A stretch of DNA of 64,000 nucleotides, taken from the NCBI GenBank assembly GCA_963599445.1, contig CAVBWZ010000007.1:62001-126000 (forward strand), given 5' to 3'. Numbering within the stretch: position 1 is the stretch's first letter; each line of letters begins with the position of its first letter. Source of the DNA: UBA9732 sp963599445. Its GTDB lineage: Bacteria; Spirochaetota; Spirochaetia; Sphaerochaetales; Sphaerochaetaceae. The notes beneath the pieces were generated by a model. That model was not told where the DNA came from, did not search any database, and saw only the letters and a list, made by a program, of their open reading frames with translations. Below, piece after piece: positions 1 through 7,206 of this stretch. Made by a program: the position numbers and the translations under genes.

Positions 1-48
1 TCATGGACGACATCATGGCAATGCGAACTGCATATCTCAAAAGAGTCT

Positions 49-80
49 TCTGCATATAATTTCTAATTTTTATATGCAGA
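49..80. promoter_or_regulatory. Dyad 1 upstream of fic1
   Basis: Inverted repeat with arms TCTGCATATA (49-58) and TATATGCAGA (71-80), 12 bases apart. A second copy with the same arms and spacing lies at 125-156. The arrangement suggests paired operators for a dimeric repressor. The C-terminal winged-helix-like region of the Fic protein itself is a candidate binder (inference). Confidence 0.6.
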
Positions 81-124
81 TAAACCTCAAAATATGGAAT
101 GAATATGGAAATGAAACTTGATTT

Positions 125-156
125 ACTGCATATAAACCGGTATTTTTATATGCAGA
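125..156. promoter_or_regulatory. Dyad 2 abutting the fic1 start codon
   Basis: Inverted repeat with arms CTGCATATA (126-134) and TATATGCAG (147-155), the same 12-base spacer as the copy at 49-80. It ends two bases before the ATG at 158 and takes the place of a ribosome-binding site. Occupancy could block transcription, or the paired arms in the mRNA could hide the start codon. Confidence 0.6.
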
Positions 157-157
157 T

Positions 158-1207
158 ATGCACAGATTCGACTACTCCTTCTTGGATACAGGACTGCTCC
201 CAGCCAACCTAGTGAACCTCACAAGCGAAATATACGCACTGAGGGAAGCTTCAATCACACGCAAGGACAAGTACAAAACGGCTTTCAAGGAACTCGAAGC
301 CGTAGCAAGAATCCAGTCCGTAAAAAGTTCAAATGCAATCGAAGGTATCGTGACAAGCGACAAACGCATTACGGAGATTGTAAGCGGCAGCAGCGCCCCT
401 TTGAACCATACCGAAGCGGAAATTGCAGGATACAGAGATGCATTGAATCTCATCCATACAAACCATGAAAACCTCTCGTTCAAAGAAGACGACATACTGC
501 TAATCCATGAAACAATGACATCCATTGCAGGCTACGAAGGTTCTGGAAATTACAAGAAAACAGACAACGTAATCCTGGAGGTAGACTCAGAAGGAAACAG
601 AAGAATCCGATTCAAACCGGTTTCCGCATCCGAAACACCAAAAGCCATGGAGCAGCTTGAACTTGCGTATCTAGAAGCCTGTTCGAATGGCAACATAAAC
701 AAACTGCTACTGATTCCATGCGTCATACTCGATTTTCTATGCATCCACCCCTTCAGCGACGGAAACGGAAGGATGTCCAGACTTCTGTCTTTGCTTCTTC
801 TCTACAAGAATGGTTTCGATGCAGGAAAGTACGTTTCATTCGAAGAACAAATCAACAAGTACAAGAATCTCTACTACGATGCACTGCAACAATCGTCATC
901 TGGTTGGGAATTCAATGGAAACAACTACTCGCCATTCATCCAAAACTTCATCTTCACGCTCTATCTATGCTACAAAGAGCTGAACAAACGCTTTACGGCA
1001 CTCGAAGGAAACAAAAACACGAAGAAAAGCCTGGTTGAAGCAACAGTCCTTGGAAGTCTCTACCCAATTTCAAAGGCTGAAATATGCGCGCTCCTTCCAG
1101 ACATAAGTCCAACGACCATTGAAGCCGTACTTGGTGCAATGGTCAAAGAAGGGCGAATCGAAAGAATAGGAAGCCCCAGAACCTCAAAATATTTCAGAAA
1201 CAATTGA
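158..1207 (+). CDS. Fic family protein (class II, self-inhibited)
   Basis: Predicted AMP-transferase of 349 residues, cytoplasmic. The full Fic motif HPFSDGNGRMSR lies at about 197-208. The inhibitory motif S-x-x-x-E-G (S58, E62, G63) sits in the N-terminal helix, as in class II Fic proteins that carry their own inhibitory glutamate. The last 60 residues (LGSLYPISKAEICALL onward) look like a winged helix, common in this family. No clear Shine-Dalgarno precedes the ATG; a dyad occupies that space. The 3' end overlaps the convergent Fic gene by 14 bases. The target protein cannot be told from sequence. Confidence 0.9.
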   Translation: MHRFDYSFLDTGLLPANLVNLTSEIYALREASITRKDKYKTAFKELEAVARIQSVKSSNAIEGIVTSDKRITEIVSGSSAPLNHTEAEIAGYRDALNLIHTNHENLSFKEDDILLIHETMTSIAGYEGSGNYKKTDNVILEVDSEGNRRIRFKPVSASETPKAMEQLELAYLEACSNGNINKLLLIPCVILDFLCIHPFSDGNGRMSRLLSLLLLYKNGFDAGKYVSFEEQINKYKNLYYDALQQSSSGWEFNGNNYSPFIQNFIFTLYLCYKELNKRFTALEGNKNTKKSLVEATVLGSLYPISKAEICALLPDISPTTIEAVLGAMVKEGRIERIGSPRTSKYFRNN

Positions 1208-2114
1208 CGACATCATAAGCATCATCCATCCTCTCGTACCCTTCGTATTCAGCACAGGGGTCTTCCCTGCACATGTCACCATCCTTGAGGGAGTCGAACG
1301 TTCCACTTACATGCATACTCCTATTTCTAAGTTCGTTCTTCTCTCCTAGAAGCAAGTTCCTTAGAAACAGTTCAAGATACTCCGTCGTCGCATGGATTTC
1401 TTTCTTCAGATTCCTGTAGTTCGCACGGACAAGAGAATTCCTGAAATACCATGCATTCTCAGCAAATGCATCGTTTTCAACATCGAAACCAAGAGACCTC
1501 AGATACTTTATGAAGAACACCGCTGTCGTTCTGGTGTTGCCTTCGCCAAAGGCATGAATCTGCCAAAGCCTTGAAACGAACAGTGCCAAATGTTTTATGA
1601 TTGAGTTTGAAGCCAGGCCTTCGTAATTGAACTTCCTTTCCTCTCCCAAATCATAATCCAAAGCCGCTCTAAGTTCGTAGGCACTGCCATACAAAACGGA
1701 CTCTCCATCCAAAACCCATTCCCTTTTCGAGATGTTGTAGGTCCTCACCTCTCCGGCATGTTCGTATATCCCTTCGAAGAGACGTTTATGAATGGAAAGA
1801 TATTCCGTTGAAGAAAGGCCAAAAGCCCTCTCGGACAAAATCTCCGCAATCCTTAAGGAAACTTTATCAGCTTCTTCAGTCCTGTCGTCAAGAGCATTCC
1901 CAGGATTCTCCTTGTAGTAGCTATCAAGAAGAAGGCCAGCCTGACCAATCGAAATACTCCCCGCGACATTCTTTGCAGCTACTTCCAAAAGATACTTCGA
2001 AGGTCGTAGTCCATCCACGGCCTGTAGACCAACGGCGGTACGCCAAGCATAACCCTTGGCTTTTCCGCTGGGCTCAAACTCTTTGAGATATTCTTTGAAA
2101 GCATCATAGTCCAT
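1194..2114 (-). CDS. Fic/DOC protein with altered Fic motif
   Basis: About 306 residues from the ATG at 2114, chosen because the longer frame runs through the upstream small gene. Residues 25-68 (VDGLRPSKYLLEVAAKNVAG) resemble an N-terminal VbhA-like antitoxin segment fused to a Fic core. The Fic motif reads HAFGEGNTRTTAVF (187-200): His, Phe, Glu-Gly-Asn and the first Arg are kept, but the second Arg is Ala. The place where relatives carry an inhibitory Glu (x-N-I-E-G) reads N-V-A-G. It follows the 59-residue gene with only one base between them. Fic identity is sure; whether it still transfers AMP is open. Confidence 0.85.
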   Translation of the reverse strand: MDYDAFKEYLKEFEPSGKAKGYAWRTAVGLQAVDGLRPSKYLLEVAAKNVAGSISIGQAGLLLDSYYKENPGNALDDRTEEADKVSLRIAEILSERAFGLSSTEYLSIHKRLFEGIYEHAGEVRTYNISKREWVLDGESVLYGSAYELRAALDYDLGEERKFNYEGLASNSIIKHLALFVSRLWQIHAFGEGNTRTTAVFFIKYLRSLGFDVENDAFAENAWYFRNSLVRANYRNLKKEIHATTEYLELFLRNLLLGEKNELRNRSMHVSGTFDSLKDGDMCREDPCAEYEGYERMDDAYDVVNCF

Positions 2115-2115
2115 C

Positions 2116-2295
2116 TCAAACTCCTGCCCTGTTTTTTCTCTCCTGTGCAGCAACCTTGATTTCCTCAATCATCGAAAGCGTAAGCTCAGGACAATCCTCA
2201 TCGCAAACAATTTCACCTTTTGCAGCTTTTTCAATCTCCTCCAGTTGTTCCCTAGAGGGTTTGGCATTTACATCAATTTCTCTCTTCACCATCAT
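2116..2295 (-). CDS. Small acidic protein, putative antitoxin partner of Fic
   Basis: A 59-residue protein starting MMVKREIDVNAKPSREQLEE and ending KVAAQERKNRAGV. It has the plan of small putative antitoxins of gut bacteria: a PTxEQIEEIE-like helix, an acidic centre (CDEDCPELT) and a basic tail. The ATG overlaps the stop of the aldolase gene, and GGAGG (in GGAGGAATATTTATG) lies inside that gene. Its stop is one base from the Fic start, so the two are translationally coupled. The antitoxin role is inferred from context. The VbhA signature S-x-x-x-E-G is not seen. Confidence 0.6.
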   Translation of the reverse strand: MMVKREIDVNAKPSREQLEEIEKAAKGEIVCDEDCPELTLSMIEEIKVAAQERKNRAGV

Positions 2296-3317
2296 AAATA
2301 TTCCTCCAACTCTACTAAATCATCCTCTGTCGTGGACCAGCTGGTTGCAAAGCGAACGACGGTGTGGGATTCGTCGTACTTCTCCCACCATCCAAACGCT
2401 ACGTGCTTGGCAAGTTCGTCCAGCTTCGAATCCTCCATGATTACAAACTGCTGATTCGTAGGAGACTCAAGGAAGAACCTGCAACCCTTGCGTTTGAGAA
2501 CATCTTTGAGCTTTTCCGCCATCTCAATCGCATGACGGCTTATCTCAAAGTAGAGACCATTGGAGAACAAGGTATCGAACTGTAAGCCAAGAACCCTTCC
2601 CTTAGCCAACATTGCACCACGCTGCTTGACCTGCGTAATGAAGTGTTTTGGGGCATTGCCGTGAGTGAACACCACAGCCTCACCACACAAAGCTCCAACC
2701 TTGGTGCCTCCAACATAGAACACATCGCACAGAGAAGCCAGATCACTTGGACTTACATCATTTGACAAGCTCTCCAAACCATAGCCCAATCTGGCACCAT
2801 CGATATAGAAAATCATACCATATCGCTTGCATACGCCATAGACATCCTCAAGTTCCTTCTTGGAATACAACGTGCCGTACTCCGTTGGAAACGACGCATA
2901 GACCATCCCCGGAAACACCATGTGCTCATAGCTGGCATCACCATAGAACCTCTTCACATAGTCCTCGATGGACTTTGCAGACAGCTTTCCGTCCTCTCCT
3001 CCAAGACCGATTACCTTGTGTCCCGTATACTCTATTGCGCCAGCCTCATGTACGTTGACATGACCAGTACCAGCGGAAATCACACCTTCGTGACTTGCAA
3101 GCATTGTACTTATGACAACCTGGTTCGTCTGGGTTCCTCCAACAAGGAAGAAGACCTCCCCTTCAGGACAGCCGAACGCAGCCTTTATCTTCTCTGCTGC
3201 ACTTGCACAGTACTTGTCTGTACCGTAGCCGCTCAGAGCCTCGAAATTCGTATCACCCAACCTCTTGAGGATTGCAGGATGCGCTCCTGTAGTGTAGTCG
3301 CTTGCAAATGAAACCAT
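2292..3317 (-). CDS. Low-specificity threonine aldolase (PLP enzyme)
   Basis: A fold-type I PLP enzyme of the beta-eliminating lyase family, about 341 residues, cytosolic. It cleaves L-threonine or allo-threonine to glycine and acetaldehyde. Visible family marks are FFLVGGTQTN near the cofactor phosphate site, HEAGAIEYTGHKV, FYIDGARLGYG (aspartate under the pyridine ring) and FYVGGTKVGAL, whose Lys should form the Schiff base. The ATG at 3317 (MVSFASDY) has AAGGAG at good spacing; an ATG at 3326 is too close to it. It leads a run with the small gene and Fic downstream. Confidence 0.9.
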   Translation of the reverse strand: MVSFASDYTTGAHPAILKRLGDTNFEALSGYGTDKYCASAAEKIKAAFGCPEGEVFFLVGGTQTNQVVISTMLASHEGVISAGTGHVNVHEAGAIEYTGHKVIGLGGEDGKLSAKSIEDYVKRFYGDASYEHMVFPGMVYASFPTEYGTLYSKKELEDVYGVCKRYGMIFYIDGARLGYGLESLSNDVSPSDLASLCDVFYVGGTKVGALCGEAVVFTHGNAPKHFITQVKQRGAMLAKGRVLGLQFDTLFSNGLYFEISRHAIEMAEKLKDVLKRKGCRFFLESPTNQQFVIMEDSKLDELAKHVAFGWWEKYDESHTVVRFATSWSTTEDDLVELEEYL

Positions 3318-3335
3318 ATCATCCACTCCTTATCG

Positions 3336-4040
3336 CTAGCCTTCCGTAGAGAATCGTAGAATATCGTATATCTCGTGAAGGTCCCTTATCTCGTAGTCAA
3401 TCCTCACATCGCCTTTGGCCGGCAGGCCTTTTGGATTGTACCAACAGGTTGGAATCCCAGCATTCGTACCGCCAAGGATGTCGCTTGTAAGCGAGTCGCC
3501 AACCAACAGAATCCGTGACTTGTCCGTTTCCTGTATATGTTTCAAGACCGCATCGAAGAAACGGACATCCGGCTTCTCGAACCCCACCTGCTCGGAAAGG
3601 AACACCCCGTCCATAAGCACACCAAGACCGGAGACCCTGAGCTTCTTGGTCTGGGCGAGTATAGTGGCGTTGGACACCACATACTGCATCACCTTTCCAT
3701 GCAATGACTTCACAATATCGTAGCTGTCGTCCTTGAACACAATGGTATCGCCAAGCCTTTCCTGATACTTGTCGTTGAACTCCTCAGCATAGGAGGGAGA
3801 AACCCCAACCTCCACAAAGAAGTCCTTGAACCTTCCAACAAGAATCTGGGGCTTTGTAAGCTCCTTTCTCTCTAGCCTTTCCCAGTAGTTCCTATTGATT
3901 TGGGAATACCGCCTGACCATCTCATCCGTGCACTCGCCAAACCCATATTCAAGGAAAAGGCTTTGCATAGCAGCCTTTTCAGGGGCTTCGAAATCAAGAA
4001 GGGTTCCATCCACATCCCAAAGAATCGTCGTAATAGCCAT
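3336..4040 (-). CDS. yjjG: HAD-family nucleotidase, YjjG type
   Basis: About 234 residues from ATG 4040 (MAITTILWDVDGTLL). HAD motif I is DVDGT, motif II is VVSNAT, the motif III Lys is in GFEKPD, and motif IV is LLVGDSLTSDILGG. The helical cap after motif I (FEAPEKAAMQSLF, then RNYWERLERKE) fits the YjjG subfamily, which dephosphorylates non-canonical pyrimidine nucleotides such as dUMP. A TATAAT on the minus strand at 4067-4062 lies between this ATG and an upstream in-frame ATG (4082), which argues for the shorter start. Substrate is by family only. Confidence 0.85.
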   Translation of the reverse strand: MAITTILWDVDGTLLDFEAPEKAAMQSLFLEYGFGECTDEMVRRYSQINRNYWERLERKELTKPQILVGRFKDFFVEVGVSPSYAEEFNDKYQERLGDTIVFKDDSYDIVKSLHGKVMQYVVSNATILAQTKKLRVSGLGVLMDGVFLSEQVGFEKPDVRFFDAVLKHIQETDKSRILLVGDSLTSDILGGTNAGIPTCWYNPKGLPAKGDVRIDYEIRDLHEIYDILRFSTEG

Positions 4041-4080
4041 ACCCGCATTGTCCATGCCAGCATTATACAGAAAAGCATAC

Positions 4081-4110
4081 AAAAAAGCTCCCCTTGGTCA
4101 TGATCAAGGG
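4081..4110 (-). terminator. Rho-independent terminator of the sugar operon
   Basis: Read leftward, CCCTTG and CAAGGG (4091-4110) form a hairpin, followed by GGAGC and TTTTTT. It stands 35 bases after the stop of the last permease gene and before yjjG. Confidence 0.75.
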
Positions 4111-4144
4111 AAACCTTCACAAAGACATCGGGCTTATCGAGGAA

Positions 4145-4996
4145 TCACCCCTTCACGCTTCCCGATGTCAAGCCGGCGATGAAGAACCTTTGGAAGCACA
4201 CGAAGAGAACGACGACGGGTATGAGGCTGAGTACGGACATGGCGAACACATAGCCCCATTGTGTGAATTGATGCTGTCCAAAGAACCCCGCTATTGCAAT
4301 TGGCAAAGTTCTGAGGTCGTTGTCGTTTATGACGGTGTTAGCCCAAGGATACTCCTCCCACGAAGACAGGAAATTGAATATTGAGACCGATGCTATTGCC
4401 GGTATGGAAAGAGGGAACGCAACGTTGAAATATATTCTGAAATTGTCCAATCCGTCTATTCTGGCGGCATCTATCAGATCCAGAGGGATATCCTCCATGA
4501 AACCCTTTATCATGAACGTGGAGAACGGAATCACCCAGGCCACATAGAAAGGGATGAGTCCCAAGAGCTTGTTTATAAGCTTCAATTTGAAGGCAAGCTC
4601 GAACTGAGGGATGATCAAAGCCGTACCGGGGATTATCATGGTCACGATTATGAAAGAGAAAAGCACACGTTTCCCCTTGAAGTCGAACACACCTAGGACA
4701 AAGGCAAGGGCGCTGGAAACGATAGCTGAGATGATGACGGCGGACACGGACACTACCATGCTGTTGAGAAAGTTTATGTAGAACTTGCTCTCAGAGAGAA
4801 TGAACTTGAAGTTCTCAAGCGTTATCTTCGAAGGCGATGGAAAGAAATGCGGCGGATACTCGTAAAGTGCCCCATTTGGTTTGAGCGCCGTCGAAATCAT
4901 ATAGAGCATAGGAAGACTGGCTATCACCGATATGAAAACCAGAAACAGATACCTTATGAACAAGTTGGTTTTTGACGAAGACCTACCACCCATCAT
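4145..4996 (-). CDS. Sugar ABC transporter permease, MalG type
   Basis: Inner-membrane permease of 283 residues with six predicted membrane spans, the first at about 13-35. The cytoplasmic EAA loop, which docks the ATPase, reads DIPLDLIDAARIDGLDNF near residues 175-192. This is the CUT1 (carbohydrate) class, working with the permease at 4993-5883 and the binding protein at 5953-7206. Its start overlaps the stop of the upstream permease by 4 bases. No ATPase gene lies in the operon, so a shared MsmK/MalK-like ATPase elsewhere is likely. Confidence 0.92.
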   Translation of the reverse strand: MMGGRSSSKTNLFIRYLFLVFISVIASLPMLYMISTALKPNGALYEYPPHFFPSPSKITLENFKFILSESKFYINFLNSMVVSVSAVIISAIVSSALAFVLGVFDFKGKRVLFSFIIVTMIIPGTALIIPQFELAFKLKLINKLLGLIPFYVAWVIPFSTFMIKGFMEDIPLDLIDAARIDGLDNFRIYFNVAFPLSIPAIASVSIFNFLSSWEEYPWANTVINDNDLRTLPIAIAGFFGQHQFTQWGYVFAMSVLSLIPVVVLFVCFQRFFIAGLTSGSVKG

Positions 4997-5883
4997 GCAG
5001 TCTCCTTTCTCTTCATGGCTTTGAACTGGAACACCGCAAGGATGGCCAAGACGACCGCAATCACGAACGAAAGGGCCGCAGCATAGCCGAATTCACCTTG
5101 GTTGAAGGCTTTGAAGTACATCCAAGTAAGGACGGTGTCGGTTTGGTGGACGGGATTCCCTCCTGTCATGAGCTTTATGGAAGTATAGACGTTGAACCCA
5201 CCAATCGTGAGCATGACCCATGCGAAAAGAATCGTAGGGACGATCTGAGGTATTGTGATGCAGAAGAACTTGCGCCAACTTCCAGCACCATCCATCTCCG
5301 CAGCCTCATACAGGTCCTTGGGAACCTGCTGTAGAGCAGCAAGGAACACCACCATGTTCCACCCCGCTCCCTTCCATGTCCCAAGAATCATCGCGACGGC
5401 CAATCCCGTAGCACGACTGTCAAGCCATCTTATGTTGGTCTTCGACACATGTATCACTTCCGTAAGGAAATAGTTGAGGAGGCCCTCCGTATTGAAGCAG
5501 TATTTGAAGACCAAAGACGCAATCACCCAAGACGTTATCACAGGTAGATAGTTGATTACCCTGAACGTAACGGAAAAGCGCTTTATCCCGTTTATCAGCC
5601 ACGCCACAAGCAAGCCTATGGCCATCTGCGCCGGTACTGTTATGAGAGTATAAAGGAGAGTGTTCACAAAGGTCGTGGAGAAAGTGGGATCCTTGAACAC
5701 TGTAATGTAATTGGAAAATCCAATGTATTTCTGGTCGAACATCGAACCAAAGTTCCATTCGAAGAAACTCATTGCAAAAAGCTTTGCAATTGGGTAGACG
5801 GTGAAGAAAACGAACACCAGAAGACCAGGAAGTACAAGAAGCCACAACTGAAGCTTTCCTTTGGCTGATTTTTCCCTAAGCAT
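4993..5883 (-). CDS. Sugar ABC transporter permease, MalF/UgpA type
   Basis: About 296 residues from ATG 5883 (MLREKSAKGKLQLWLLVLPG), chosen because GGGGAATAGAG precedes it; the longer frame has no such site. Six membrane spans, and an EAA loop near VPKDLYEAAEMDGAGSWRKF. It pairs with the MalG-type permease in a CUT1 importer for oligosaccharides or glycerol-phosphate-like substrates. The neighbouring GH13 enzyme favours maltodextrin-like or cyclic glucans. Confidence 0.92.
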   Translation of the reverse strand: MLREKSAKGKLQLWLLVLPGLLVFVFFTVYPIAKLFAMSFFEWNFGSMFDQKYIGFSNYITVFKDPTFSTTFVNTLLYTLITVPAQMAIGLLVAWLINGIKRFSVTFRVINYLPVITSWVIASLVFKYCFNTEGLLNYFLTEVIHVSKTNIRWLDSRATGLAVAMILGTWKGAGWNMVVFLAALQQVPKDLYEAAEMDGAGSWRKFFCITIPQIVPTILFAWVMLTIGGFNVYTSIKLMTGGNPVHQTDTVLTWMYFKAFNQGEFGYAAALSFVIAVVLAILAVFQFKAMKRKETA

Positions 5884-5952
5884 CTCTATTCCCCAAAAGA
5901 TCCGTCTGCAAGAGGAGAACCTCTCCCCTTGCAGACAAATCAAACAAAAGCA

Positions 5953-7206
5953 TCACTTCAGAAGAGCATCCATCTTCACGGCAAGGTCGTCCATAGCCTG
6001 CTTGGCGGACTTCTCTCCGTTGACTACGCTGAACACGGCGGCTTTGAGCTCATTGTCTATCTGCGACCATGCGGCGACGGTAGGTCTTGCCTTTGCCGTC
6101 TTGATGGCTTCGATGAAGGGAGCGAACGACTGGGACTTGACGGTATCGCTTTCAAGAGCGTTCTTGTTGACAGGGATCTGACCGTTCTTGGCCATCTCGG
6201 TCTCTGCATATTCGCTTGTCATGAACTGCATGAACTTCCATGCAGCTTCCTTGTTCGCATTCGTGAACATTGCAATGTCCTCGCCACCAAGGACCGATAC
6301 GCTTCCGCCCTTGCCCTCAGGCATTGCAAACGTTCCATACTCGACATCAGGATAGGCACCCGCAAGCTCAGCGCTCTTCCAAGGACCTTCAAGCATCATT
6401 GCATACCTGTATGTTCCAAAGCCATCGGTCATTGGAATATCACCGGAATTGAATCCCGTAATGCAGCCCTTCTTGCAGAGCTCCGCAAACGTCTCTATTG
6501 CAGCAATCGTCGCCTCGCTGTTTATATAGCCCGATGCCATCGTCTGGTCCTCGTTGGTGAGCGAACCGCCAAAAGTCCAGATGAACGGACAAATGTTCCA
6601 ACCTGCAAGATCCGGCTCGTTCCAGCCCCAAACCTGCTGGCCCTTTTCGTTCTTTCCGGAAAGAGCCTCTATTGCCGCAACCAGCTCATCAGTCGTCCTT
6701 GGAACCTCTATGCCAGCATCCTTGAGCATTTTCACATTGTAGAATACAATCTTGGAGTTGGTGTTGAGAGCCAATGCATAGTAATGTCCGTTCACGAAAC
6801 CAGTGGACATTGCACTATCTAGGAGCTCGTTCTTGACATTGGCGAAGTTTGGGAACTCACTGTCCAAAGCAGTGAGGATTCCCATCTTTTGGAATTCAGG
6901 GACCCATGCAATATCCAGTCTAGCTACATCTGGAAGACTCTTGCTGCTTGTGCTTATGATGATCTTGTCATGAAGCTCCGCCCATTCGTGAGCTACAGCA
7001 TTCACCTTTATGCCAGGGTTCTGTCTCTCGAATTCTGGAATCAAGACTTCCGTAAGGGTCTTGTTTTCCGCCGACTGTGCACTGTAGTGGTGCCAGAAGT
7101 TGATTGTCACCGTGTCTGAAGCTTCATTCTGCGCCTGGGCGAACACGAAGCCAACGACAGAGATGAGAACAAATGCCATGAGAGCAAATCTCTTGATTCT
7201 GTTCAT
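5953..7206 (-). CDS. Extracellular sugar-binding protein
   Basis: Solute-binding protein of 417 residues, family 1 (maltose-binding type). The signal peptide is 1-23 (MNRIKRFALMAFVLISVVGF followed by VFA), cleaved before QAQNEASD. The mature start TINFWHHYSAQSAENKTLTE and the late MQFMTSEYAETEMAKNGQIPVNK are typical. There is no lipobox Cys, so it should be free in the periplasm. The start overlaps the stop of the GH13 gene by 4 bases. A LacI-type operator lies 136 bases upstream, inside that gene. Confidence 0.92.
   Translation of the reverse strand: MNRIKRFALMAFVLISVVGFVFAQAQNEASDTVTINFWHHYSAQSAENKTLTEVLIPEFERQNPGIKVNAVAHEWAELHDKIIISTSSKSLPDVARLDIAWVPEFQKMGILTALDSEFPNFANVKNELLDSAMSTGFVNGHYYALALNTNSKIVFYNVKMLKDAGIEVPRTTDELVAAIEALSGKNEKGQQVWGWNEPDLAGWNICPFIWTFGGSLTNEDQTMASGYINSEATIAAIETFAELCKKGCITGFNSGDIPMTDGFGTYRYAMMLEGPWKSAELAGAYPDVEYGTFAMPEGKGGSVSVLGGEDIAMFTNANKEAAWKFMQFMTSEYAETEMAKNGQIPVNKNALESDTVKSQSFAPFIEAIKTAKARPTVAAWSQIDNELKAAVFSVVNGEKSAKQAMDDLAVKMDALLK

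Noticed and set aside
1..59. Short plus-strand open frame ending in TAA at 57-59, possible tail of a gene cut by the window edge
   Set aside because: Only 19 codons are visible and its end coincides with the dyad arm; nothing recognisable.
5929..6822. Long plus-strand open frame of 297 residues
   Set aside because: It is antisense to the sugar-binding protein gene, has no family features and no ribosome-binding site.
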